In this document: positions 31,041 to 42,051 of the stretch, piece after piece | Numbering within the stretch: the stretch's first letter is position 1 | Layout of the letters: every line of letters starts with the position of its first letter | Assembly (NCBI GenBank): GCA_033964015.1 | Contig: CM066916.1 | Coordinates: 17,322,675-17,386,674 of the forward strand | Direction of reading: 5' to 3' | Origin: Scolanthus callimorphus | Lineage: Eukaryota; Cnidaria; Anthozoa; Actiniaria; Edwardsiidae | Length of the DNA: 64,000 bases | Made by a program: the position numbers and the translations under genes | Notes under the pieces: generated by a model | What the model was told of the DNA's origin: nothing | The model's input: the letters and a program-made list of their open reading frames with translations, nothing else | The model's database searches: none

Positions 31041-32469
31041 TAGCGGAGGGCCCGCGCAAGCGGAGCACCATACCTAAGGGAAAAACGTATACCATCGAGT
31101 TGATTTTGAACGTCACGGGCATTTTGGATCATTTTGATGACGTCATTGATGGCGTGAGGGAACGTGACTTTGGTGTAGAGTTCCTCTGATGGTCTTTGAA
31201 AGTTTGTCCAAGTTTGGCTTCTAGAGAAGCTTCCCTTCGGGAGATATGATTTTTCTTTATTTTTCTGGTATTAAACCTATGTGTCCGCCGTCCGTCCGCC
31301 GTCCGTCGTCCGTGTACACATGGGAACCTGTGGTATGCAAAGAAAAAATTATATCTCCTCAAGGGAACATGCTAAGACAGCCATACTTGGGATATTTTGT
31401 CTATGCCACAAGGGGGGTGCTGTAGCACGGTCACGTGATGTGACGTCATCGATGACGTCATCTATGCTTGAAAAATGAATATCTCGTGAAGAGAAGACTC
31501 TAAAACAACCAAACTTGGGTAGTGTGGTCTTGGTCACCAGATGAGCGAAATGAAGTGGTCACGTGATGTGACGTCATCGATGACGTCATCTATGCTTGAA
31601 AAATGAATATCTCGTGAAGAGAACCTCTAAAACAACCAAACTTGGGTAGTGTGGTCTAGGTCACCAGATGAGCGAAATGAGGTGGTCACGTGATGTGACG
31701 TCATCGATGACGTCATCTATGCTTGAAAAATGAATATCTCGTCAAGAGAAGACTCTAGAACAACCAAACTTGGGTAGTGTGGTCTAGGTCACCAGATGAG
31801 CAAAATGAAGTGGTCACGTGATGTGACGTCATCGATGACGTCATCTATGCTTGAAAAAATAATATCTCGTGAAGGGAAAACTCTAAAAGAACCAACTTGG
31901 GTAGTGTGGTCCTAGGCCACCATATGATCGAAATGAAGTGGTCACGTGATATGACGTCATCGATGACGTCATCTATGCTTGAAAAATGAATATCTCGTGA
32001 AGAGAAACTCTAAAACAACCAAACTGGGCAGTGTGGTCTTGGTCACCAGATGAGCGAAATGAAGTGTCACGTGATGTGACGTCACGATACGTCATCTATG
32101 CTTGAAAAATGATATCTCGTCAAGAGAAGACTCTAGAACAACCAAACTTGGGTATGGTGGTCTAGGTCACCAGATGAGCAAAATGAAGTGGTCACGTGAT
32201 GTGACGTCATCGATGACGTCATCTATGCTTGAAAAAATAATATCTCGTGAAGGGAAAACTCTAAAAGAACAAACTTGGGTAGTGTAGTCTAGGCCGCCAT
32301 ATGGTCGAAATGAAGTGTCACGTGATATGACGTCATCTATGCTTGAAAATTAATATCTCGTGAAGACTCTAAAGCAACCATATAACCATGTACACATGGA
32401 ATCCTTTCATTCACATAGAAAATTTTATAACCAGGAGCTCCGCTTTTAGCCAGTGGCTAAATCTATATA
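31041..32469 (+). mobile_element. CRE-array element, copy 1 (128-bp tandem repeat inside)
   Basis: It is inserted in the BEL/Pao element with TTA on both sides (31038-31040 and 32470-32472). The surrounding protease reading frame joins up when it is removed. The left part has TAGCGGAGGGCCCGCGC and a ribosomal-looking but non-coding GC block. The right end has GGAGCTCCGCTTTTAGCC, the inverted form of the terminal motif. A CCGTCCGTCC microsatellite is at about 31285-31315. The tandem array covers 31430-32345. An inverted copy is at about 49100-50493. There is no transposase, so it is non-autonomous. Confidence 0.8.
31430..32345 (+). repeat. 128-bp tandem repeat carrying paired CRE and E-box motifs (~8 copies)
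   Basis: Each unit holds GTCACGTGATG followed by TGACGTCATCGATGACGTCA, a 20-bp palindrome made of two full CRE octamers (TGACGTCA) four bases apart, then a spacer with ACCAAACTTGGGTAGTGTGG. Period is about 128 bp. The palindrome is intact in six units and degenerate near 32080 and 32328. CACGTG is the E-box core. The motifs are visible; any factor binding is inferred. Confidence 0.9.
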
Positions 32470-32479
32470 TTAAGAAATA

Positions 32480-33184
32480 CTTACATATGCTCTTCTGGAT
32501 AGCCAATCAATGCTACCTTTATAACAGATAGACTTTGCAGGAACTGAACGTCGAAGGAGTTAAGAGTAATTTGATGCTCTCCACTATGCATGAGGAAAAC
32601 AAATGGTACAGTGTGAGAAGTCAGGGACTTAACATCTCTGATAAGAAAGAGAAGTGACCATTAACATTGAGAAAACATTCACTAGGAGACCATCCCATGT
32701 AAACCATCGCAGATTCCTAAAGCCGGAAGTAGCAGCTCAATGGGAGCACCTGAAGGGAATAGCGGATGAACTTATGCCTTACAGAGATGATAATACGGTC
32801 GGTTTGTTAGTCGGTACGGACTGCCTGAAGGCAATAAAGCCGCGGGAAGTGATACCAGCGGAGACAATGACCCTATGGTATACGGACAGATCGCGGTTGG
32901 GATTGTTGGTAGAGTCTGCCAGTCCCCTCCTGTTGGCGATACAGAGATTGGAACTTGGGCAAAAGAGTAGGCAGCGCAGGCTGTCCGGTACTGACTTTGT
33001 GTATGAGACATCCGTCAAGGAGATATTTACGCCTGGACAAAGTGAAGGAATGTTTGAACTAGATTTTCACGAGGTGCAAACGAATGAGAAACCTTTGTCT
33101 GTGGAAGATCGTACGTTTCTTGATATACTGGACAGCGTATTCATAAGAGAGACGATGGGCATTACAAGATGCCATTACCGCTGA
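32480..33184 (+). pseudogene. BEL/Pao protease-region fragment
   Basis: After the inserted element the frame resumes with an ALLDSQS protease-like motif (about 32486) and ELNVEGV. The long ORF from 32654 has VAAQWEHLKGIADELMPYRD and GLLVGTDCLKAIKPREVIP, characteristic of BEL/Pao polyproteins between protease and RT. It ends at 33184 just as the RT frame begins. Confidence 0.7.
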
Positions 33185-34480
33185 GAACCGGGGCGATGCT
33201 ACCGAACATAAGCCTCTCGCTCTTAAACGGCTGATGCATTTGAAGAATCGGCTAAAGAAGATGAGATTATCGTAGCCATTACGTTGCTTATATGGAGAAC
33301 ATGATCCAAGAGTGCGCTGAAGAAGTCCCCCTGACGACAAGGAGGGGACAGCGGATGAGAAGGTGGCAAGATAAACTACGCTGCGCATCATGGAGTCCGG
33401 AGTGAACACAAGTCTCTTCGCGTCGTATATGATTGTAGTGCGCGTTATCAGGGAACAAGTCTTAATCAAAACTTGCTACAGGGACCAGATCTCACAAAGA
33501 ATTTGGTGGGTGTTCTTGTCGATTTCGTCAAGATCATGTGACGCCCAGGGATGTTCAATCAGTTTTATGTTAATGAGGAAGATCGAGACCTTCTTCGCTT
33601 TCTTTGGTTTAAGGACGGTGATATCGAAAAGGAACCCACAGAGTATCGCATGAAGGTGCATGTTTTCGGCGCGCGGCATCTTCTCCGGGCTGCGCGAATA
33701 TGGTCTGAAGAAACAGCTGATGATGGCGAGGCAGAATTCGGAGCTGAAGCAGCGTTTGTCAACGTGATTTTTATGTTGATGACGGTTGAAGTCAGTTAGT
33801 GACCCGTCTCATGCTATACAGCTCATCAATAACTGTAAGTCGATGTGTGCGAACGCTGGTCTTAGGCTGCACAAGTTGTAAGTAACTCGAAGGAAGTTAT
33901 CGAAGCAGTTTCACCTGAGGACAGAGCCAAGGGCTTACAGAACCTAGATCTCGAACGAGATCCTTTACCGGTAGAACGAACTCTAGGCATCGTGTGGTGC
34001 ATAGAACTTGACTGTTTTGAGTTCAGAACGTAATACAAGATCGTCCCCTCACTCGTCGAGGTGTGTTGTCAACTGTGAGCTCAGTTTATGATCCGTTGGG
34101 CTTTGCAGCTCCAGTCATTGTCCCTTGGCAAAAGATACTACAGGAGTTGTGTCGAGAGAATGCAGATTGGGACGACCCTATACCTGAAGAGCTGAAGCCG
34201 AGATGGGAGCATGGGAGAAGCCAGCTAAGTATCTTAGAAGAGATGAGATAAGGCGATGCTACAAGCCTAAAGAGTTTGGTGATCTACAGAGTGTAGAACT
34301 GCATCATTTCTCAGATGCTAGTCAGTCGGGCTACGGACAGTGTAGTTATCTGCGTCTGAAGGATGTGCAAGATCGAGTAAGCTGTTCGTTAGTGATGGGC
34401 AAGGCTAGAGTGGCCCCCCTGAAGGTTACGATACCTCGCCTTGAACTCACGCCGCAGTCGTGTCGGTGCGTGTAAGTCAG
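33185..34480 (+). pseudogene. BEL/Pao reverse transcriptase / RNase H, frameshifted
   Basis: RT pieces include RDLLRFLWFKDGD and EYRMKVHVFGA (33570-33680), a YVDDG-like catalytic motif just after about 33775, and SVYDPLGFAAPVIVP (about 34075-34120). An RNase H-like block SVELHHFSDASQSGYG with VAPLKVTIPRLEL follows to about 34460. Stops and frame changes every 100-300 bp prevent translation as one protein. Confidence 0.7.
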
Positions 34481-35169
34481 TGGTTGCGACGGAGCTCGGT
34501 TACACTGACATGGGTGGAACATTTTTGGACAGACAGTAGGGTAGTCTTGGGCTACATAACAACAACGCTAAGCGCTTCCATGTTTATGTAGCAAATCGGT
34601 ACAGGAATCCACGAAAGCACAAGTCCAGTCAATGGCATTACTTTAGTCAGCGGATCAACCAGCGGATGACGCATCGCGCGGATTGAGAGCACGTCAACTA
34701 GTAGATAATTTGCGATGGCTTTCTGGTCCCAGTTCCTGTGGAATGCTGACGTTGACTCGGGAACGGACGCATCCGAGCTGCAACCTGATCCAGATGACCC
34801 AGAAGTGTGGAAGGCTACGACGTTGCTGCTCAGACGAGGGAATCCTTTCCTGGTCATTTTCGAGACGAGCAGGCTTGACCGCTTTTCGGACTGGCTTAAG
34901 GCCAAGACCGGGATCGCTCTTGTCTGAAGTTGAAGTCAAAACTGTTGAAGAAGGATGAGCAGACTGGAGGTGACGATAACCTCTGTACAGTCAGCTTAGA
35001 AAAACAAGGAAGCAGGTAGAGATCATAAGATGCCTCAGTACGAACACTTCAGAGAGGAGATGAGTTCCTGGAGAAATCAGAAATCAAGGCGAGTACGAAA
35101 AACGAGGGACGCCAAGAAGCGCAATGCAGGTATGAGCATACAAGCAACCTGTATCGCCTGGATCCATAT

Positions 35170-36242
35170 CTAGATGAGAAGGCTTACTGTGCGTCGGTGG
35201 AGGCTGAGACGGGCGAACATGGATAACAGCGTAAAGCACCCAGTAATACTGCCGCGGAAATCCCAACGTGACCGAGCTCATCATCAGATACTGTCACCAC
35301 GAATCAAGGCACCAAGGCCTAGGGATGACGCACAACGAAGTTCGCCAACGTGGTTATTGGGTGATTGGAGGGATCTCCGCCGTTTCAGGATACATCGCGA
35401 AATGTGTCCCACGTGCAGGAAGCTGCGCGCTCCAGTACAGCAACAGAAGATGTCGGATCTTCCACCTGACCGCACTGATCCTGCTGCTCCTTTCACGTAC
35501 AGTGCGGTAGATTATTTGGTCCTTTTACTACCAAAGAGAGACGCTCGGAACTCAAACGCTATGGAGTAATCTTCACATTGCATGTCCTCCAGAGCTGTGC
35601 AGTTGGAGACAGCAAACTCCCTTGAAACGGATGCATTTATTAATGCACTTAGAAGATTCGAAGCAGAACGAGGGCCTATTCGTCAGCTGAGAAGCGACAG
35701 AAAGAAATTTCGTAGGACAAAGAATGAGTTGCGCGAGGCTTTAGATGAAGATCAAGAAAAGGTGCGCAATCATCTCTTCAAGAGAAACTGTGAGTGGATA
35801 GTCTTTAACATGAATCCACCTAAGGCGAGTCACATGGGCGGGACATGGGAACGTCAGATTAGGACTGTTCGTAATGTCCTCGCTGCGTTATTGGAGGAGT
35901 CGGGTAAGCAGCTAGATGACGAGAGCTTTAGAACTCTGATGAAGGAAGTACAGAGCATCATCAACTCGCGCCCTCTATCGGTGAGTGATGCAGCTTCACC
36001 AGACACCCTGATCCCATTGACACCGAACAACCCACTTACCATGAAGACAAAGGTCTTAATGCCGCCGCCAGGAGTCTTTGTGAGGGAAGATTTATATGTG
36101 AAACGTAGATGGCGCCGCGTGCAGCACCTGGCGAACCGCGATTCTGGGAAAGGTGGCGCAAGGAGTACTTGCAGAATCTCCAGTGTCGAAAGAAATGGAC
36201 GAGACCGAGAAGGAATCTGGAGGTGGATGATGTCGTGTTGGT
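35170..36242 (+). pseudogene. BEL/Pao integrase, ending at the gap
   Basis: A zinc-binding part (HHESRHQGLGMTHNEVRQRG, CVTC-like) at about 35280-35420 is followed by PFTYSAVDY and a second acidic motif near 35690. The longest ORF (35582-36242 before the gap) has SRAVQLETANSLETDAFINA, NPPKASHMGGTWERQIR, IINSRPLS and [13 protein letters not shown]. This order is diagnostic of BEL/Pao integrases. The sequence enters the N gap in frame. Confidence 0.8.
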
Positions 36243-36342
36243 NNNNNNNNNNNNNNNNNNNNNNNNNNNNNNNNNNNNNNNNNNNNNNNNNNNNNNNNNN
36301 NNNNNNNNNNNNNNNNNNNNNNNNNNNNNNNNNNNNNNNNNN
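36243..36342. other. Scaffold gap (100 N)
   Basis: Exactly 100 N, a conventional placeholder for unknown length. Sequence to the left is BEL/Pao and sequence to the right is a kinase exon, so their true distance and order are unproven. Confidence 1.
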
Positions 36343-36841
36343 AATTTATTCAAAGGTGACCTTCATTACAACAAGGATGATATCATTGGTGAAGGGACAT
36401 TTGGACAATGTTTCTATGGTAAAATACAAGGGACTGCCAGTTCGCTGTCAAATTATATAAAAACCAAACATGACTATACAGTTGTACACAAAGAAGTGTG
36501 ACATTCTTACAAATGATTCCCAGCCATCCTAATATTGCAATGATCTTGGGAGGTCATAGCAGTGCAGAAACCTTTTCTTCTAATCACTAAACTTTGTACA
36601 AGTGATGGAATTCCCAAGACATACTACATTTTATAAAGGAACACAGGAAGGCAGGACACAATTCAATCTAGAAATGTTTCTTCCAGTCATGCATGGTATA
36701 TGTTCAGCCGTTTGTCATATCCATAAAAAAATATTCTACACAATGATATCAAATCAAACAACTTTGTAATTGAGAAGGTTGGGACAAAGAATCGCCCGGT
36801 TCTCATAGATTTTGGGAAGGCAACTATAATTCAAAGTCGAG
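36343..36841 (+). CDS. Protein kinase domain exon, partial, with frame breaks
   Basis: It carries a glycine-rich loop IGEGTFGQCFYGK (about 36385-36425), SHPNIAMIL (about 36520), a helical LLITKLCTSDG, the catalytic loop HNDIKSNN (about 36740-36765) and the metal-binding LIDFGKAT (about 36805-36828). It ends at a GTAAGT donor (36842). The catalytic Asp, Lys and Asn and the DFG are present. Frame changes at about 36560 and at the A run 36725-36731 are best explained by lost bases. The N-lobe start is in the gap and no downstream exon was found. It may be an active kinase gene or a fragment. Confidence 0.7.
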
Positions 36842-38070
36842 GTAAGTGGCATTGGCATGAGGCTAAGGGCATTTGTATTTCCCTGTCATACTTAGTGTAT
36901 GAACACAAAATAAGCAACCCATATATCTGGTGATAACAAACTATGATTTATTTTATGTGTCAGATGTAATACTAGAGCTAATAATATACAAACAATATTT
37001 ACCCAAACATTGTGTCATGTGCAGTCATATTCTTAATCAGATCATAAAATGATGTTGGGGTATTGGACATTAAACAGAAACAATATTCAATGTGGATAAT
37101 GTAACCCAAAAGTGGGGATAAAATTTGCAAAGCAGCCATACTGTAATAAGCAAGCTCCTTTAAATAATATTATGGGGCATGGACAACATAGTTTTGCTCT
37201 TTGACTTTGCATAGAAATTTTGCCATAGAAAATTTTAAGCTAAGGGGTCACTGTAGGTCAATATAGCAAAATGTTTCAGTGAAACATATCTTGGACAAGT
37301 GGACTCATGGAAATATTTGTGTTGTAGGATCATGGGCCACTTCAAGACCATGACCTCTGTTGAACGAGTCAAATATAGGCAAAAGTATCCAACATTGCAC
37401 CTGAGATTTCCCTTGGGCAATCAAGGAGCCCCTCCAGTGATATCTATTCTACTGGATACATATTGGTTCTTCTATCAAAAATTTGGATTCTTTGAATAGG
37501 TTAGGCAAGTGGAAAGGATGCCTGTTAAAGATAGGCCAGTCAATTACACATTATTATCCCACAAACGTGCAACATTAGACACGGTCATGACAGCCATTAC
37601 TAATATGCAGTAAAGCAGTTGCAATTTGCTACATGTAAATTGCCCTTTGGAAATCATGTGATGTTTATAAGCTGTAAAATTAATCTTTATCTCCCCTGAA
37701 CGTTTTCTCTAATTTCTACATGGGCCACGGAACCACTCCAAAAGACAAAAACATGATTTGAAATGGGCAATTGGACATGAGGGCAAAAGATGTCTATACA
37801 CCTTGTGTATTGAAAAGCTTGTGCCCTTTAAGTCTAGTGTATACAATGTAAGTAATTCTGAAGTAATTACGAGATTGCCTAAATCCTCTTTTCTGCCTTA
37901 AGTTCATTTTAACAAATGCTATTAATTGATTATAATTCATTATTTGCATTTCGTTACTTAAATGCTATCTCTTTGCCTTCTTCGCTTTTTTCCCATTCTT
38001 AAAAACAACAACTTTCTGTAAACTGATAAATTAGGAGCTGTCAAACCTATATGCAGATATATATATATAT
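36842..38070. other. Intron-like or intergenic AT-rich stretch
   Basis: It follows the kinase donor. No exon with kinase C-lobe motifs (for example APE or WxxG) was recognised. The ORFs at 37235-37499 lack motifs. Confidence 0.4.
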
Positions 38071-38074
38071 AAAG

Positions 38075-38172
38075 TAGCTTCCCGCCTCGATTAGCTTTTG
38101 AGCTATTTTGTGGTTTCAGCTTTCAAAATGTATTTAAGTTTATTGTGCAATAAAGTGTTGTTGTTGTTTGTA
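38075..38172 (+). repeat. LINE 3'-end fragment
   Basis: AGCTTCCCGCCTCGATTAGC and GTGCAATAAAGTG resemble, on the plus strand, the 3' UTR of the minus-strand LINE at 9398-9659 (GCTTCCCGCCCCGATTAGC). It ends in a TTG microsatellite (38157-38172), so it is a severely 5'-truncated relative. Confidence 0.55.
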
Positions 38173-38299
38173 AGTGTGGAATATCAACCTTCATTCTATA
38201 GTATAGCCTCCAAAGACTTTAGTAACAGTACAGACACGCAAAATTGACTAAAGTAAACTACATCTTCTTGATGAGTTAGCAACCAGACACCTTGTCTCT

Positions 38300-39496
38300 G
38301 GTTTTTTCTTATACCATGCTACTGTTACCTTCTTGTCTATTTCTGTGACCTCGGTAACCATGCCCATACCACTTCTCATCTAATTGCCCCATCACCTCAA
38401 TTGTCTCCTGTTCTCTAGGGTAAATAGGAACCCTCACATCACTAGCTACATCTGGGGACTTGAAGTCCACTATAAGCCAATAGCCAGGTTTGGCCAGTTG
38501 TGAAGGCTCTGGGTACAGCATCACCTTCTTCTTGATCATATATGAAGGCTGAACAGTGTTTTCTTTTGTATTCTCGGGATATCACTTGTGGGGATCCACA
38601 CCACTCATGCAGTACTGGGCTGTCATTATCTACTCTTGAGATGAGATAATCACCATTAACAAAGATGTGGTATGCATTATTAACAGGCCCAACTAGCATA
38701 ATATCTGAAACCTTCATTGTCCACTCTTGGATTCGACATGATGTTCCCTTTTGGATTCTCTCAGCTTCCCCAAAAACTCATCCAGGGTCAGAATGCTCTT
38801 GACTTTTTTCAAAATGCGAGGGATGTTAACATTCAATCCTTGTCGCCTGAAAAATCGCTTTATGTCTGAAATGACATGGTCTGAATAGGCTTGCCGCTTT
38901 AAATTTCCTATCCACAACCCCATAGGAAATTGTACGCTCTGTGTTGGCATCCACCTGTATGTTTTCAGGTCTTTAAGAAGAGCCATTCCAGCAGCAGCAA
39001 CAGATGATTCTTGAAGAAAGAATGGGCTGACATGCTTCATCATGTTTGAATCTGGTAAGCTGGTTTATCAGCAATGTATGTCGAAATGGGCCCATGTACC
39101 TCTTGGTAATCTTCAAGGAAATTCCTTAAGGATTCCCTGATGGCAAAGGTCTTCTCAATCCCTTTGGCATTATGCTTCTGTTGTTTGTGTCTCAATATAG
39201 CTCTTCATAAAGTTCACAGGAATAATTGTCCATGCTTGAGTGTCTGTAGATTTCCTCTGCAGCATGGACTGAATATTCTAGGTTTTCTGTGCAATAGCCC
39301 AATCCGTAGAACTCACACTTGATTGCATGAGCCCACATAAGCTTCCTTAGCCGATCGATGTTTCCTCTTTCCATCCTTGTTTTTGAAGTACTTTAGAGTA
39401 AAGCATTTTGGACTGCATTACACAATATTATATAGCAGTCATATGCTGGTGATGGTATTTCTCTGCTAGAGTCACTTTAGCAACACTGCTGAACCT
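38300..39496 (-). CDS. Transposase gene, 3' exon region (En/Spm-like)
   Basis: The minus-strand acceptor TTCAGCAG is near 39497. Segments in several frames read MERGNIDRLRKLMWAHAIKC, YCTENLEYSVHAAEEIYRHS, FLQESSVAAAGMALLKDL, then KVSDIMLVGPVNNAYHIFVN, HCSAFIYDQEE and a final KPGYWLIVDFKSPDVAS. Together they look like the C-terminal part of the transposase begun at 43387, including a small beta-rich tail. Frame changes near 39050 and 38540 break it as assembled. Confidence 0.5.
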
Positions 39497-39571
39497 TCAA
39501 GAAAAAAAAAAAAAACAAAAACAAGTTATAATGCTGCCTAGCCCACACAAAATTTTTATAATTGTTAATCA

Positions 39572-39765
39572 ATAAAATATAACCACTGGATACTGCCAGT
39601 AGAAGTAAATGGTCCAGTGTTTTTGACGTATGATCAGGTTGATTCTTGAAACTAGGAAAAACTGGAGCTACGTAGTAGACAAAGCACAGTCCACGGACAC
39701 TCTAGAGTTCTACTCAGCCCCCTGCAAGAATCATTGGCATATTCACAGTATCCAGTGGTAGTTAC
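39572..39765. mobile_element. MITE in the transposase intron
   Basis: ACCACTGGATACTG (39572) and CAGTATCCAGTGGT (to 39764) are perfect 14-bp inverted ends. The interior is non-coding. Confidence 0.6.
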
Positions 39766-39871
39766 AGTCCAGTCAGATGTAAGCTACAGAAATATTAAAT
39801 GTTGTATACTCATTTTACTAAAAAAAAACTTAGACTTTCATGATTAAGTTTAGAGCACTCTTTGTGTTCAT

Positions 39872-40195
39872 TCAAGTTGACTTCAAGTTGACTACATTTG
39901 AACTTCAATTCCTGTTCAAATGCAGTAAAACATGAGTGAACATTAAATGTTTATTATTGTGGTCAGTAGTGTAAAATACTCTTTTTTAATTACATGAGTG
40001 TTTTACTGGACAATACACCACTCATTCATAGATATCATGCCCATTTAAGTTGACTTGAACAATTTATTCAATTCCGGTTCAAATGCAGTAAAAGATGAGT
40101 GAACATTTATGTAGCTTAGTTGTGGTCAGTAGTGTAATTTCTCTTTTTCAATTACATGTTTTACTACACCACTCATTGATAGATATCATACAAAA
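39872..40195 (+). repeat. Tandem duplication of ~176 bp
   Basis: Shared blocks in order are AAGTTGACTT, TTCAAATGCAGTAAAA, ATGAGTGAACATT, GTGGTCAGTAGTGTAA, CACCACTCATT and ATAGATATCAT. The two copies are diverged by several indels. Confidence 0.75.
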
Positions 40196-40320
40196 CTACA
40201 ACCATTTTTTCCATTTTCTCATAGTGCAGGTACTTTATTGGTCAACCAAAAGTGAAAATCCATTTGAAACATTTTATCCTCTACATATACATTGTACCAA
40301 TTGCTAGTCTGCCACTCCTG

Positions 40321-40446
40321 ATAGAGCGAATTTCACATGACTGTCATGAGTACCACTTTGTAATTACTCCTATAGCTTTTATTCAGAATTGGTGAAGTTA
40401 CTTTGCAATTGGTTTTACTGCAGTCGTATGTTAAACCGCTCTATTA
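40321..40446. mobile_element. MITE related to 14759-14958
   Basis: The ends ATAGAGCGAATTTCACATGA and ATACGACTGC-type complement to GCTCTAT share the ATAGAGC start and CATGACTGT subterminal motif with 14759-14958. It is flanked by TA. Confidence 0.65.
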
Positions 40447-40726
40447 AAAGCTCAGTTTACTCTGCAACATTTTCAAAGTCAGTTGCATTAGTTTAGTTAA
40501 AATGGCATTTAAGTACAAAAAAATACATGCAGCCTGACAAATTAATACATATAGGAACAGGAAACTGTTTACTCAAGACCTTAAAATTATATTTTAAAAA
40601 ACTATAGTTTTGTTCCAATATCAGAGTAAACCTCTAAAACTACAGTACTGGTACCGTAGTTGCTTGGTGACCAATAATTATATATCGTACCACATCCATC
40701 CAATTACAACAGCCTGGGCTTGTTTA

Positions 40727-40995
40727 GGGCAGTTTTCACATGACTGTTGTGAGTAATTGCAAATTACTCAGTAATTGTGATTGCTTCACATTGCGATTGG
40801 TGGAGAACGTGAGCTCTGATCGATCAAGCAATCAGATCGCATGGAGAAAACAATTACACAATTGCTTTTGAAGTAAATTGCAATGGCAGTAACAAAAAAC
40901 TATGAATTTGAATTACAAGGCTTTTGATTGGATAGTGAATTACTTTTGAATTACTTTCACAACAGTCATGTGATTAAATCAGATTTAATCTGCTC
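40727..40995. mobile_element. MITE of the CACATGACTGT group
   Basis: TTTTCACATGACTGTTGTGA with GTAATTGC at the left faces TCACAACAGTCATGTGATT at the right. GAATTACTTT-type repeats are in the arms. It shares the CACATGACTGT subterminal block with 40321. Confidence 0.65.
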
Positions 40996-41102
40996 TGTTT
41001 TTGAATTACCAGTAATTTTACTAATCAGTTCATTTCCACAATTCCAAAATTTAGGCATTGCCCTGCCCTACAAAGTACTGATGTCAGGTCACTTTTACAT
41101 AC

Positions 41103-41625
41103 CTTTTGAATTCATTTGATTTCCATGCACCTAGTTTGTCAGTTAAGGTTTTGATTCGCGATATTCCCTTGGCCTTCTCCTCAGTTGTCCACACAACAGC
41201 ATCAAGAGCTGCACCCAGGTCTTGTCTGTTAAGAAGACCTCCATTCTCTGGATCTCTATCATTAATTCCCACAGTTGCATTATCTCCTAGAGCTGGCCAC
41301 ATTTTCTCAATGAATTCTCGTTTCAGCATATTGAATGTCAAGTGCATACGGTCCATTGCCATGTCTTGGATGGGATCAAATCCATAAAGGTGGTACAATA
41401 CAAACAATATGCTTACTCCACAAACACCTGTTTCAGTGACAATATTTTGCCTTGCTGTTACTGTTGAAGCCTCATCCACACGCCTTCCATGCTCAAGTTG
41501 GTAGTCAGCTGTTCTTTGGGGACTTGGTTGTCGATATCTGGCACCAAATTGACCATAGTAATAATGCCTTTTGCATGGCACATAGGTACCATTAACAAGG
41601 CAACGACGGCATCCCACTTTACCAC
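41103..41625 (-). CDS. Transposase gene, middle exon (En/Spm-like)
   Basis: An exon of 523 bp between acceptor TCTTTTAG (plus-strand 41626-41633) and donor GTATGT (41102 downwards), uninterrupted. It encodes VGCRRCLVNGTYVPCKRHYY, then YGQFGARYRQPS, VTETGVCGVSILFVLYHLYG and MAMDRMHLTFNMLKREFIEK. A zinc-binding GC-R-C with a tyrosine-rich stretch, a TGV-G-S block and a D-x-MH motif are features I associate with tnp2-type En/Spm (CACTA) transposases. Another family is possible. Confidence 0.6.
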
Positions 41626-42051
41626 CTAAAAGAAGAGTATAGCATAATGTACAGAACTCTATCTCATGAGTATTTCAAGGGAATCACCTGAAAAATGGTT
41701 TGTATGTACTCAATAAGCGCTGCCCTTGAACAAGGGCACACATAGAGCAGAAAACTCTAATCAGTGCTGCAGCAGTGTGGCCTTTTGAGGAAACACTATA
41801 ATTTGGCTAAAAATGACTTAACAATGAATTTTATTGCTAAGTAACAATTTTTATCCTCAGTTCAAGCCAAAAAAAAAACAATTCCCCCTGCTATAAAAAA
41901 GGAAATGCTTTTTTTTTCAGAAAATGAAACATTTGAGTTTAGAAGAAGCAAAGCATGTCAATGTTGTTTCAACAGTTTAATATAACAACAGAGATGAAAA
42001 AAGCCTTTTATAATAAACAAAGAAAACTTCAAGCAGACTTTGTTATCTTAC

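Larger units (their letters stand above)
29150..36242 (+). mobile_element. BEL/Pao-type LTR retrotransposon, decayed, cut by the scaffold gap
   Basis: A Gag-like start, a zinc-knuckle-like CRRCKKDHPTC (about 30850), a BEL-type protease region, RT, RNase H and integrase occur in that order and in many frames. A 1.4-kb element splits it at 31041-32469. The 5' LTR should lie within about 28.75-29.15 kb, where there is an AATAAA signal near 29041. The 3' LTR would lie beyond the gap, so the LTRs cannot be delimited. Confidence 0.75.

Noticed and set aside
31129..32287. Short ORFs in the CRE-array element
   Set aside because: They follow the tandem units (SSMTSSMLEK-like repeats) on both strands and carry no domain.
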